The notes below the pieces were generated by a model. It saw only the letters and a list, made by a program, of their open reading frames with translations, did no database searches and had not been told where the DNA came from. The position numbers and the translations under genes were made by a program. Positions 7,742-15,957 of a stretch of DNA of 64,000 nt are shown here, one piece after another (within the stretch, counting starts at the first letter, position 1; each line of letters starts with the position of its first letter). The stretch spans positions 434,001 to 498,000 of the forward strand of contig NZ_CP108101.1 of assembly GCF_036195325.1 (NCBI RefSeq). Direction: 5' to 3'. The DNA comes from Streptomyces sp. NBC_00234 (GTDB taxonomy: Bacteria > Actinomycetota > Actinomycetes > Streptomycetales > Streptomycetaceae).

Positions 7742-8920
7742 TCACCGCCTGACCCGTGGCATCCCCAGACCGATCCAGGAGATGATCTCCCGCTGGATCT
7801 CGTTGTTGCCGCCGCCGAAGGTGAAGATGACGGCCGACCGGTAGCCGCGTTCGAGTTCCCCGTGCAGGACCGCACCGGCCGAACCCTCCTTGAGCGGGCC
7901 CGCCGAGCCGACGATCTCCATGAGCCAGGCATAGGCGTCCCGGCGCGCCTCGGAGCCGTACACCTTCACGGCCGACGCGTCGTGCGGGGTGAGGGTGGCG
8001 TGCTGGAGTGCCGACACCATCTGCCAGTTGAGGAGCTTCATGGCGTCCAGGCGGGTGTGCGTGCGGGCCAGCCGGGAGCGGACCCAGCCGAGGTCGATGA
8101 CCCGGCGGCCGTCGGCCAGCTTCGTTTCCGCGGCCCAGCGCTGGACGTTGTGGAGCGCGCGTACGGCCATGGTGCCGTGGGCGGCGAGTGTCACGCGTTC
8201 GTGGTTGAGCTGGTTGGTGATGAGCCGCCAGCCCTTGTTCTCCTCGCCGACGCGGTGGGAGACGGGGACCCGGATGTCCTCGTAGTAGCTCGCGGTGGTG
8301 TCGTGCGAGGCCAGGGTGTTGATCACCGTGCAGGAGTATCCCGGATCGCTCGTCGGCACGAGCAGCATCGTGATGCCCTTGTGCGGCGGGGCGTCCTGGT
8401 CGGTGCGCGCGGCGAGCCACACCCAGTCGGCGGTGTCGCCGTTGGTGGTCCAGATCTTCTGCCCGTTGACGACGTACTCGTCCCCGTCGCGCACCGCCCG
8501 CGTCCTGAGGGCCGCGAGGTCGGTGCCGGCCTCGGGTTCGCTGTAGCCGATCGCGAAGTCGATCTCGCCCGCGAGGATCTTCGGCAGGAAGTCCGACTTC
8601 TGCGCGTCGGTACCGAACTGCATGATCGTGGGGCCGACGGTGTTGAGGGCCATCAGGGGCAGTGGTACGCCCGCCTGCGCCGCCTCGTCGAAGAAGATGA
8701 ACTGTTCCACCGGGGAGAGACCGCGTCCGCCGTACTCCTTCGGCCAGCCGACGCCGAGCCAGCCGTCGGCGCCCAGGCGGCGGACCGTCTCGCGGTAGAA
8801 GCGCTTCTGCGCGGCGGGCTCGGCGTACCGCGCGTAGGCGTTGTCGGGCACCAGCGCGGCGAAGCAGGTGCGCAGTTCCTCGCGCAACCGCTGCTGCTCA
8901 GGCGTGTATTCGAGGTGCAC
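7742..8920 (-). CDS. Acyl-CoA dehydrogenase
   Basis: The 392-residue flavoprotein has the three-part acyl-CoA dehydrogenase fold: an N-terminal helical domain (EYTPEQQRLREELR), a central beta domain with AIGYSEPEAGTDLAALRTRA and GQKIWTTNGDTADW, and a C-terminal helical domain ending in FGGGNNEIQREIISW, the usual FAD/tetramer contact. It should carry out alpha,beta-dehydrogenation of an acyl-CoA with electron transfer flavoprotein as acceptor. The start is GTG at 8920 with GGAGGGG seven bases upstream. Chain-length preference cannot be read. It stands alone, about 100 bp after the methyltransferase gene on the same strand. Confidence 0.92.
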   Translation of the reverse strand: MHLEYTPEQQRLREELRTCFAALVPDNAYARYAEPAAQKRFYRETVRRLGADGWLGVGWPKEYGGRGLSPVEQFIFFDEAAQAGVPLPLMALNTVGPTIMQFGTDAQKSDFLPKILAGEIDFAIGYSEPEAGTDLAALRTRAVRDGDEYVVNGQKIWTTNGDTADWVWLAARTDQDAPPHKGITMLLVPTSDPGYSCTVINTLASHDTTASYYEDIRVPVSHRVGEENKGWRLITNQLNHERVTLAAHGTMAVRALHNVQRWAAETKLADGRRVIDLGWVRSRLARTHTRLDAMKLLNWQMVSALQHATLTPHDASAVKVYGSEARRDAYAWLMEIVGSAGPLKEGSAGAVLHGELERGYRSAVIFTFGGGNNEIQREIISWIGLGMPRVRR

Positions 8921-9020
8921 GGCCCCTCCAGGTGTCTCGCGGTCGCGTCGCCCGTGTGCGGCGGCGCACACAGTAGAACGTGTTGCAAGAATCCGGAAGG
9001 GCCGCGGAGCCCGACGGCTG

Positions 9021-10178
9021 TCAGCGCTTGACGGCGCGCAGGACCACGAACTTCGGGTCCCCCGCGATGGTGGTGCAGTTGCCGAAGATCCGGCGCAGCA
9101 GGACGTGGTAGCTGAGGTGCCGGTTGCCGACCACCCACAGCTCGCCGCCCTGCCGCAGTGCGGTACGGGCTCCGACGAACATGTTCCGGGCGGTGGCGTC
9201 GGTGGTCGCCTGGTGGGAGTGGAACGGCGGGTTGTTGAGCACGAGGTCCACGCTCCCCCGCTCCACACCGTCCAGCCCGTCGCCGACGACGAAACCGGCC
9301 TCCGCGTCCGGGCCGAGGTTGTCCCGGAAGGTCTCCTCGGCGGAGGCGACCGCCAGATACGACTCGTCGACGAAGGTGACCGCGGCCTCGGGGTTGGCCA
9401 GGGCCGCGGCGACTCCGAGGACACCGTTTCCGCAGCCGAGGTCGACGACGCGGTCCGGGCCCGTCCGCGCGGGCATGTGGTTCAGGAAGAACCGCGTGCC
9501 GATGTCGAGCCGCTCGGCGCAGAAGATCCCGGCGTGGTTGGTGACCGTGCGCCCGGAGGCGATACCGACGTCGGCGGGCAGGTCGTAGCGGTACGGCCAC
9601 GGGCTGGGCGTGCGGGACAGCTCGGGGTCCGGGGTGCAGAAGATCAGCCTGGCCTTCTTCACCGCCAGGGAGGTGCGGGTCGGCCCGATGATCCGCTCGA
9701 AGAGCTTGAGCGTGGAGGTGTGGATCTCCTTGACCATGCCGGTCCCGATGACCACGGTCCCGGCGTGGACGGCGGGCGCCAGGCGGTGCAGCTGGTCCTC
9801 CAGGAGCGCGAGGCTCTTGGGTACCCGCACCAGCAGGACGTCGATCCGGTCCGGCGGGGTGTCGAGGGCCGACAGGAGTCGCACGGAGTCCTCGCCGGCG
9901 CCGCTCCGGGCGAGGTTCGCCAGGGTGGCGCGCTGCGCGAGGTACGAGTCGGTGATCTGCACGGGACCGTGCTCCGCGAGCACGGTGGTCAGCGCGCCCC
10001 AGCGGTCGCCCACCACGGCGACGGTGCCGGACAGGTCGACCGGCGCGGCGTCGTCGATCCCCTCCAGCTGCCGCAGCAGGTACTCATCGGCGGCGTCCCA
10101 CGCACGGAACGGGTCGCGGGGGTTCTCGGGGAAGCGGGCGAGGTCGAATCCGCCCTGTGACGTCGTCAAACGATTCAT
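9021..10178 (-). CDS. RlmG/RsmC-like rRNA guanine-N2 methyltransferase
   Basis: The 385-residue protein has the duplicated methyltransferase layout of RsmC and RlmG: a degenerate N-terminal half and an active C-terminal half. The latter has the SAM loop VVDLGCGNGVLG and the catalytic NPPFH motif of N2-guanine methyltransferases. The likely reaction is S-adenosylmethionine-dependent methylation of a guanine in rRNA (G1835 in 23S for RlmG or G1207 in 16S for RsmC in E. coli). Length and the N-terminal half favour RlmG-type naming, but the exact rRNA site in actinobacteria is not settled by sequence. Confidence 0.85.
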   Translation of the reverse strand: MNRLTTSQGGFDLARFPENPRDPFRAWDAADEYLLRQLEGIDDAAPVDLSGTVAVVGDRWGALTTVLAEHGPVQITDSYLAQRATLANLARSGAGEDSVRLLSALDTPPDRIDVLLVRVPKSLALLEDQLHRLAPAVHAGTVVIGTGMVKEIHTSTLKLFERIIGPTRTSLAVKKARLIFCTPDPELSRTPSPWPYRYDLPADVGIASGRTVTNHAGIFCAERLDIGTRFFLNHMPARTGPDRVVDLGCGNGVLGVAAALANPEAAVTFVDESYLAVASAEETFRDNLGPDAEAGFVVGDGLDGVERGSVDLVLNNPPFHSHQATTDATARNMFVGARTALRQGGELWVVGNRHLSYHVLLRRIFGNCTTIAGDPKFVVLRAVKR

Positions 10179-10296
10179 TGTGCACTCAGGCTAACCGAGT
10201 GTCCGGGGAGCGCCCCACACACTCCCCGTCCACGGCGGCGGCGCGGCCCGCCCGGACCCCGGCAGCCTCCACCTGCCGGAGCCCTGCGGACGCCGC

Positions 10297-10509
10297 CTAC
10301 GGAAGCCGCTTGTCGATCGCCGCCCGGCCCTCAGCGGCGATCCTGCCTCGTGCCCACTTCAGATTCTCCGGGGTGAGGTCCCGCCCGGAGGCGAGGACCA
10401 GATCCTCGGCGCTCGGATGGTCGCTCCCGCCGCTGTGCAGCAGGCGGTCGGGAGTGACCCCCCGGACCTCCGGCACGGTCACAGATACGGATTCGGGCTC
10501 TTCGCTCAT
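10297..10509 (-). CDS. Small hypothetical protein
   Basis: A 70-residue acidic-then-basic protein (MSEEPESVSVTVPEVRG start, C-terminal AEGRAAIDKRLP) with a strong ribosome binding site GAGGAGG five bases before ATG at 10509. The middle contains DLVLASGRDLTPENLKWA, suggesting one or two helices. No signal peptide or membrane segment is seen. It lies between the methyltransferase and the divergent endonuclease gene. The family is not recognised. Confidence 0.65.
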   Translation of the reverse strand: MSEEPESVSVTVPEVRGVTPDRLLHSGGSDHPSAEDLVLASGRDLTPENLKWARGRIAAEGRAAIDKRLP

Positions 10510-10813
10510 GCCGCCTCCTCGTCCTTGCGGCAATTCTCGCGCCGCGCGGGCGTCACCGCATCCGATGCCCGCGGACCCTTGCGCGCAGGGCGATCCGGCC
10601 CCGGGAAGGGCACCCGGCAGGGGCACGAGCAGCGGTGACGGAACTCTCGGCCACACCCCCACTTGACCTGCACATGATGGGTACGCAGCGTTCACACACC
10701 GGGCACGGTGCGTGTGGAAGGCTCCCGGCTGAGCAGCCTTCGCACGACCACCGCGACCCGCGCCCCACAGAAGCGGATCCGCGGTGCCACCGTTTCCGGA
10801 GAGGACACCCCAC

Positions 10814-11626
10814 ATGTCCGTTCGTCCCCGTATCTACGCGCGTCCACTGCTGGCCGCCATGGCCTCCGTCGCCGTGCTCGCCGGTACCGCCGCCGCGGCG
10901 CCGGCCGCCCCGGCCCAGGCCCGCACGGCCTCCGCGGCCCTCGACGACACGTACTACCAGGCCGCACTCGGCAAGACCGGCCCCGAGCTCGAAGCCGCCC
11001 TGCACACCATCATCAGCAGCCAGACCAAGCTGACCTACAGCCAGGTGTGGGACGCGCTCAAGGACACCGACGAGGACCCGGCCAACTCCTCGAACGTGAT
11101 CCTCCTCTACACCGGCCGCTCGCAGTCCAAGAACGAGAACGGCGGCGACGCCGACCAGTGGAACCGCGAGCACGTCTGGGCCAAGTCGCACGGTGACTTC
11201 GGCACCGCGACCGGCCCCGGCACCGACATCCACCACCTGCGCCCTGAGGACGTCTCGGTCAACTCCACGCGGGGCAACAAGGACTTCGACAACGGCGGCA
11301 GCCAACTGGGCGAGGCTCCGGGCAACTACACCGACAGCGACTCCTTCGAACCGCGCGACGCCGTGAAGGGCGATGTCGCCCGCATGATCCTGTACATGGC
11401 GGTGCGCTACGAGGGCGACGACTCCTTCGCCGACCTCGAACCGAACGAGAACGTGAACAACGGCTCGGCCCCGTACATCGGCAGGCTCTCCGTACTCAAG
11501 CAGTGGAACCAGGAGGACCCGCCGGACAGCTTCGAACAGCGCCGCAACGACGTCGTCTTCGACCGGTACCAGCACAACCGGAACCCCTTCATAGACCACC
11601 CCGAATGGGTCGAGGCCATCTGGTAG
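10814..11626 (+). CDS. Secreted endonuclease I family nuclease
   Basis: The 270-residue protein begins with a signal peptide of about 37 residues (basic N terminus, hydrophobic AAMASVAVLAGTAAAA, cleavage near AQA-RT). The mature part matches the endonuclease I family: YSQVWDALKDTDED, LLYTGRS, the active-site block WNREHVWAKSHGDFG and DIHHLRPED. It should be an extracellular metal-dependent nuclease that degrades nucleic acids for nutrients or during development. It is monocistronic, and a hairpin at 11636-11668 separates it from the convergent glutaminase gene. Confidence 0.9.
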   Translation: MSVRPRIYARPLLAAMASVAVLAGTAAAAPAAPAQARTASAALDDTYYQAALGKTGPELEAALHTIISSQTKLTYSQVWDALKDTDEDPANSSNVILLYTGRSQSKNENGGDADQWNREHVWAKSHGDFGTATGPGTDIHHLRPEDVSVNSTRGNKDFDNGGSQLGEAPGNYTDSDSFEPRDAVKGDVARMILYMAVRYEGDDSFADLEPNENVNNGSAPYIGRLSVLKQWNQEDPPDSFEQRRNDVVFDRYQHNRNPFIDHPEWVEAIW

Positions 11627-11635
11627 CCGGACCAC

Positions 11636-11668
11636 CCGGCCGCCCGGTCCGTACGGGTCGGCGGCCGG
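11636..11668. terminator. Hairpin between convergent genes
   Basis: CCGGCCGCC at 11636-11644 pairs with GGCGGCCGG at 11660-11668. It lies between the stops of the nuclease and glutaminase genes. There is no T-tract, as is common in Streptomyces terminators. Confidence 0.5.
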
Positions 11669-11675
11669 CACCGGC

Positions 11676-13028
11676 TCAGTCGTCCTCCGCGAGGGCGTGT
11701 GCGCAGCGTTCGACGGCCTCCTCGCGGGAGGCGAAGCGCGGCAGGTCCTGGCCGGTGCGCTCCCGGGTGAGACCCGGCGGTCCGAGCCGGCCGTCGGGGT
11801 CGACCACGGCAGCGCGCCGCCCGTCGGACGCCAGCCGGGCCAGTCCCGCATGCAGCATGGCGAGCGCCACGCTGTCGATGCCGGTCACCTCGCGCAGGTC
11901 GAGCACCACCGATCCGGTCCGCTCCGGACCGGAGTCGTCCAGGGCGAACAGCACCCGTTCCGCGGCGGTGAAGTCGAGCGCGCCCTGAGCGGCGACGACA
12001 CCCACCCGCTCGCGCAGGGCGCGCTCGCGCCGCCCCGCCGGCGCGGTGGGCAGGTCGTCCGCGGTGGTGGCCAGTGTGACGGTGGATCCGGGGAGCGCCG
12101 GGTTGTTCATGAGGTGGAGCCCGAACCGAAGCGAGAGTTCGACGAGCGCGGCGTGCCCGCGCACCGACGTGCCGGTCGAGTCCAGCGGCGGACTGTACGC
12201 GGCGAGTCCGAAGCGCGCCGGTCCGGCGGCGATCAGACCGCCCGACACCCCGCTCTTGGCCGGCAGCCCGACCCGGAGCAGCCAGTCGCCGGACGAGTTG
12301 TACATCCCGCAGGTGGCCATGACCGCGAGGACCTGCGCCGCGACGGCCGGCGTGACGACGGCTTCGCCGGTGACGGGGTTGACGCCGCCGTGGGCGAGGG
12401 TCGCCGCCATCGTGGCGAGGTCGACGGCCGTGGCCCGTACGGCGCACTGCCGGAAGTACGTCTCCACCGCCGCCACCGGGTCGAAGGGGAGGGGCCCTGC
12501 GCTGCGGATCAGATAGGCGAGCGCCCGGTTCCGGTCCCCGCTCGTGGCCTCGGATGCGTACACCTCCTCGTCCACGTCGAGGTCCCGGCCGGCGAACCGG
12601 CCGAGGCACCCCAGGATCCGGTCGAACGCCGACGCACCCGGGATGCCGGGGATCAGCGCGGTCGTGACGATGGCGCCCGCGTTGACCATGGCATTGGCCG
12701 GCCGGCCGGTCCGCGGCTCCAGGCTGATGGCGTTGAACGCCTCTCCGCTGGGTTCGGCGTTCACCCAGCGGCCCACCTCGTCCAGGCCGAGCAGGGACAG
12801 GGCCAGGGCGTAGACGAAGGGCTTGGAGACGGACTGCAGGCTGAAGGCGACGTCCGCGTCACCGGTGCTGTAGCGATGGCCGTCCATACTGACGAGGGCG
12901 AGCCCGAAAGCGTCCGGGTCCGCCTGGGCCAGCCGGGGGATGTAGTCGGCGGGACGCCCCTCCCGGACTCCGGCGAACCGGCGGTGCAGTTCGCCGAGCG
13001 CGTCGGTCACCGCGTCGGTGGCGCTCAC
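11676..13028 (-). CDS. glsA: Glutaminase A with C-terminal STAS domain
   Basis: The 450-residue protein is longer than plain glutaminases (about 310). Residues 1-310 are a serine-type glutaminase: the SxxK catalytic pair Ser66/Lys69 in LQSVSKPF, NAMVNAGAIVTTALI, and KSGVSGGLIA near residue 260. This domain hydrolyses glutamine to glutamate and ammonia. Residues about 345-450 form a STAS domain (ERTGSVVLDLREVTGIDSVA), a fold otherwise used in anti-sigma antagonists and sulfate transporters. The GlsA-STAS fusion is known in actinobacteria. The STAS part may regulate activity or bind a partner. The start is GTG at 13028. Confidence 0.88.
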   Translation of the reverse strand: MSATDAVTDALGELHRRFAGVREGRPADYIPRLAQADPDAFGLALVSMDGHRYSTGDADVAFSLQSVSKPFVYALALSLLGLDEVGRWVNAEPSGEAFNAISLEPRTGRPANAMVNAGAIVTTALIPGIPGASAFDRILGCLGRFAGRDLDVDEEVYASEATSGDRNRALAYLIRSAGPLPFDPVAAVETYFRQCAVRATAVDLATMAATLAHGGVNPVTGEAVVTPAVAAQVLAVMATCGMYNSSGDWLLRVGLPAKSGVSGGLIAAGPARFGLAAYSPPLDSTGTSVRGHAALVELSLRFGLHLMNNPALPGSTVTLATTADDLPTAPAGRRERALRERVGVVAAQGALDFTAAERVLFALDDSGPERTGSVVLDLREVTGIDSVALAMLHAGLARLASDGRRAAVVDPDGRLGPPGLTRERTGQDLPRFASREEAVERCAHALAEDD

Positions 13029-13041
13029 CCGGGCCGGGCCC

Positions 13042-13599
13042 TCAGCCGCGCTCGGCCTGGGCGACCCGGGGGAACGTCTTGACGCCCGCGGCCTTGCGAC
13101 TGGTGGCCTGCTTGCTGACGGTGCGGCCGGGCGGTGCGTCCTCGAAGCCGACGACGGCGGAGTCCAGGACGTCCCCGTTCGCGTCCACGAACTCCACGCG
13201 GACGGCGTAGAAGGCTTCCTGGTCGGTGGAGTTGGTGACCCTGACGAGAGCGCTGCGGAAGGTCTCGGACGCGGAGACCGGCTGGCCCGTCACCGAGACG
13301 TCCTGGACCGCGTTGCCCCGGCCGTCGGCACCTTCGAGGAGCTCGGTGGCCTCGGCCCTGACCCGTTCGAGCTCGGCGGAGACGGACGCCTCCAGGCTTT
13401 CCTGGGTCTGCGGGGTCGCCGAGGCGGAGGGCGAGGCGACGGAGGGAGAGGCGGGCTGCTCGGGAGTGAGCGTACGGACGCTGGTGGACGTGCCTTCCGA
13501 GCTGGTGTCGCTGTCGCAGGCGGTGGTCCCGCCGACGATCGCCGCAGTGAGCGCGGCGGGGACGAGGAGGCGGGCCGCGAGGGGCCGGTTCGGTTTCAC
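13042..13599 (-). CDS. Putative lipoprotein with FxLYD-like domain
   Basis: The 185-residue product starts at GTG 13599, placed five bases after GGAG. It has a basic N terminus (VKPNRPLAARLL), a hydrophobic stretch and GGTTACDSD, a weak lipobox with Cys near residue 28. A Ser/Thr/Pro-rich linker follows. The C-terminal half contains VTNSTDQEAFYAVRVEFVDA and VVGFEDAPPGRTV, like the beta-sandwich FxLYD domain of exported proteins. It is probably membrane-anchored outside the cell. It lies 13 bp upstream of glsA on the same strand, so the two may be co-transcribed. A longer form from GTG at 13656 is possible but would bury the signal peptide. Confidence 0.7.
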   Translation of the reverse strand: MKPNRPLAARLLVPAALTAAIVGGTTACDSDTSSEGTSTSVRTLTPEQPASPSVASPSASATPQTQESLEASVSAELERVRAEATELLEGADGRGNAVQDVSVTGQPVSASETFRSALVRVTNSTDQEAFYAVRVEFVDANGDVLDSAVVGFEDAPPGRTVSKQATSRKAAGVKTFPRVAQAERG

Positions 13600-13639
13600 A
13601 GACACTCCGTCTTCGGTGTGGGGGTGAGCGGGGAGGGGG

Positions 13640-14134
13640 TCATTCCGCTTCGTCACCGAAGATGTCGCGGAGTTTCGCCTCGCGCGCGGTGTCCAGGTTG
13701 CTGTGCAGCAGTTCGGCGCCGTCCCCCGGAAGCGCGCTGCTGATCCGGTCGGGGACCTCGTCCGTCGTGAGCAGGAACAGCGCCGAAGTACCGGGGGTCA
13801 CCTGCTGCTTGACCTCCGCGATGAAGTCGTCGTCGATGCCGATGTCGGCGAGTTTGCCGCCCAGCGCGCCGGCCGCGGCACCGATGGCCGCGCCGAGGAG
13901 CGGCATCAGGAAGATGAGCCCGAAGAGCATGCCCCAGAACGTCCCGCTCAGCGCACCGGCACCCACCAGGTTGCGCAGCTGCTTCGTCCGGGGCTTGGGC
14001 CGGTCGGCAGGCCAGGTCACCACGGCGGCGTCGAGGATCTTGACCAGCCCCTCCTTCTGGAGCGACTTCAGCGTCGTCTCGACGTTCTCCGCGGCATCCG
14101 CCGAAGGGAACTTCCACACGGTCAGCGTGGACAT
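13640..14134 (-). CDS. DUF1269-like membrane-associated protein with glycine zipper
   Basis: The 164-residue protein starts at ATG 14134, seven bases after GGAGGT. It opens MSTLTVWKFPSADAAENVE and contains a hydrophobic, Gly/Ala-rich central stretch (FWGMLFGLIFLMPLLGAAIG), then a C-terminal alpha/beta part with ALFLLTTDEVPDRISSAL. This matches DUF1269 proteins, which are thought to associate with membranes and often appear in stress regulons. The biochemical role is unknown. It is divergent from the BaeRF-type gene. Confidence 0.75.
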   Translation of the reverse strand: MSTLTVWKFPSADAAENVETTLKSLQKEGLVKILDAAVVTWPADRPKPRTKQLRNLVGAGALSGTFWGMLFGLIFLMPLLGAAIGAAAGALGGKLADIGIDDDFIAEVKQQVTPGTSALFLLTTDEVPDRISSALPGDGAELLHSNLDTAREAKLRDIFGDEAE

Positions 14135-14170
14135 CGCATGCACCTCCATGTCACAAAACGACCAACTCGC

Positions 14171-14194
14171 TCATATTAGGTTCAACCGATATGA
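14171..14194. promoter_or_regulatory. TCATAT-N12-ATATGA inverted repeat in a divergent promoter region
   Basis: TCATAT at 14171-14176 and ATATGA at 14189-14194 sit in an unusually AT-rich patch between the divergent DUF1269 and BaeRF genes. A second hairpin (CCGCTCC/GGAGCGG, 14213-14231) lies in the leader of the BaeRF gene. Either could be a control site; this is inference from position and symmetry. Confidence 0.3.
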
Positions 14195-14271
14195 ATTGAC
14201 TCGTCGAATCACCCGCTCCTCCCGGGAGCGGAAGACCTGCACCTCGGACACGAACCCCCTGGGAGGGAACG

Positions 14272-15387
14272 ATGGATACGGACGCCCTGACCACCGGCCT
14301 GCTGCAGGACCTGCGGGCGACACGGCCCTATCCGGCCCTGTCCCTGACGATGCCGACCCACCGCCGCGCGCCTGAGAACGCCCAGGACGCCGTCCGGCTG
14401 CGCAACCTGGTGGCGGAGGCGTCGAACCGCCTGGAGGCCGACCCGGACGTGTCGCGCGAGGTCCGGGCCGCCATCAAGGAGCAGCTGGACCGGGCGGTCG
14501 CCGAGGTGGACCCGCGCCGGGCGCTCGAATCCCTCGTCGTACTCGCCACCGCCGACGAGTACCAGATCTGGCAACTGCCGCGTACCGCACCCGAACGTGT
14601 GATCCTCAGCGACACCTATCTCACCCGGAACCTGGTCGCCGCCAAGGCCCAGGCGACGCCGTTCTGGGCGTTGACCGTGTCCGCGGAGCACGCCACGCTC
14701 TGGAGCGGCACGACGGACGCGGTCCACCAGGAGGAGCGGTCCGGATTCCCGCTGAAGGCTCCGCACGAGGCGCCGAACCCGCAGCGCGAGGAGCGGATCG
14801 GCGACACCCCCAGCACGTTCAGCAACGAGGACACCCGCCAGTTCCTGCGCACCGTCGACGAGCAGCTGCGCACGCTGCTGGCCGCCGATCCCCGCCCGTT
14901 GTACCTGGTGGGACTCGCCCCCGCGCTCGCGATGCTGGACGAGGTGGGCGAGGCGTCGAAGTCCGCGGCCGGCCGGGTCACCAAGGGCGCGCCGGCCGAC
15001 ACGGCACCGGCCGAACTCCTCAAGGAGCTGCGTCCCGCGCTCGACAGCCACCGCAAGCGGACCGCCGAGGAGATCGAGGGCAGGCTCGACGTCGCCCGCG
15101 GCAGCCGCTCGTTCGCCGGCGGCCTCGACGAGGTGTGGGCCGCGGTACGGGAGGGCAGGGCCGGCCTGGTCGCGGTGGAGGAGCACTTCCAGACGACCGT
15201 CGAGGTCACCGACGAGCACCTGGAGCCGGTGGCCCCCGGAGCCGTCCAGGGAGCGACCGGCGACATCCGCGAGGACATCGTCGACGAGCTCATCGAAGCG
15301 GCCCTGAACAGCGGTTCCGAGGTGGTGTTCCTGGCCGACGACTCACTCTCCGAGCACGGAGGGATCGCGGCGGCACTGCGGTACTGA
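14272..15387 (+). CDS. BaeRF-type protein (bacterial archaeo-eukaryotic release factor family)
   Basis: The 371-residue protein opens LTTGLLQDLRATRPYPALSL. It contains RALESLVVLATADEYQIWQL and LSDTYLTRNLVAAKAQATPFWALTVSAE, features of BaeRF family 3 proteins. The C-terminal part (AVQGATGDIREDIVDELIEA ending DSLSEHGGIAAALRY) resembles the L7Ae-like domain of eRF1. These are relatives of archaeal and eukaryotic peptide release factors proposed to act in ribosome rescue or as tRNA-processing enzymes, and they often neighbour stress genes. I see no GGQ motif, so ordinary peptide release is not supported. Confidence 0.75.
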   Translation: MDTDALTTGLLQDLRATRPYPALSLTMPTHRRAPENAQDAVRLRNLVAEASNRLEADPDVSREVRAAIKEQLDRAVAEVDPRRALESLVVLATADEYQIWQLPRTAPERVILSDTYLTRNLVAAKAQATPFWALTVSAEHATLWSGTTDAVHQEERSGFPLKAPHEAPNPQREERIGDTPSTFSNEDTRQFLRTVDEQLRTLLAADPRPLYLVGLAPALAMLDEVGEASKSAAGRVTKGAPADTAPAELLKELRPALDSHRKRTAEEIEGRLDVARGSRSFAGGLDEVWAAVREGRAGLVAVEEHFQTTVEVTDEHLEPVAPGAVQGATGDIREDIVDELIEAALNSGSEVVFLADDSLSEHGGIAAALRY

Positions 15388-15528
15388 ACGCGGGGGCAAC
15401 GGGAGTACCCGCACGGCGAACGTGTGACCTCGCGTGTCCCTGCCGGGTGATTATGTTACTTATATCTAGGTTTGACGCTCCACGGCCCGATCCCATCGGT
15501 CGGGCCCGCAGACGAAGGAGCGTCATTC

Positions 15529-15933
15529 ATGGATCGCTACAGGCGGGTTACGGCTGCTGTCGTGACGGCGGCGGCGGTGCTCGCGGGCGCGGGCGGGGCG
15601 GCAGCCTCGTCCGACGTTCCCGCGCCGCAGGCCGGGCCGAGCGCCGGGAAGCAGACCGCACGCCCCGCGCTGAGCGCGAAGGCGACCGTGGACACCGTCT
15701 CGGCCTGGCAGGAGTTCCGGGTCCACGGCCCGGCCCGGCAGATCCCGGCGGGCACCCGGGTCACCCTTCAGCAGAAGCAGGGCAGCCGATGGGTGTCCCT
15801 GCCCGCCTCGATGAACACCAACCGCGACCACACGTACAGCCTGCGCGTGCTGCTCGGCCTCAAGGGCGAGAACGCGCTGCGCATCGTCGGTGGCGGCGCG
15901 GTCTCGCCCGTCGTACGCGTGACCGTGCGCTGA
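15529..15933 (+). CDS. Small secreted protein
   Basis: The 134-residue protein has a signal peptide (MDRYRRVTAAVVTAAAVLAG, Ala-rich cleavage region near AAA-SSDV). The mature domain of about 100 residues is predicted all-beta: WQEFRVHGPARQIPAGTRVT, RWVSLPASMNTNRDHTYSLR, GENALRIVGGGAVSPVVRV. It resembles the immunoglobulin-like fold of small exported Streptomyces proteins. The start ATG follows GAAGGAG. An AT-rich stretch (TTATGTTACTTATATCTAGG near 15451) upstream probably carries its promoter. Function unknown. Confidence 0.75.
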   Translation: MDRYRRVTAAVVTAAAVLAGAGGAAASSDVPAPQAGPSAGKQTARPALSAKATVDTVSAWQEFRVHGPARQIPAGTRVTLQQKQGSRWVSLPASMNTNRDHTYSLRVLLGLKGENALRIVGGGAVSPVVRVTVR

Positions 15934-15957
15934 GCGCCCCGAAGGGACGCACGGGTG

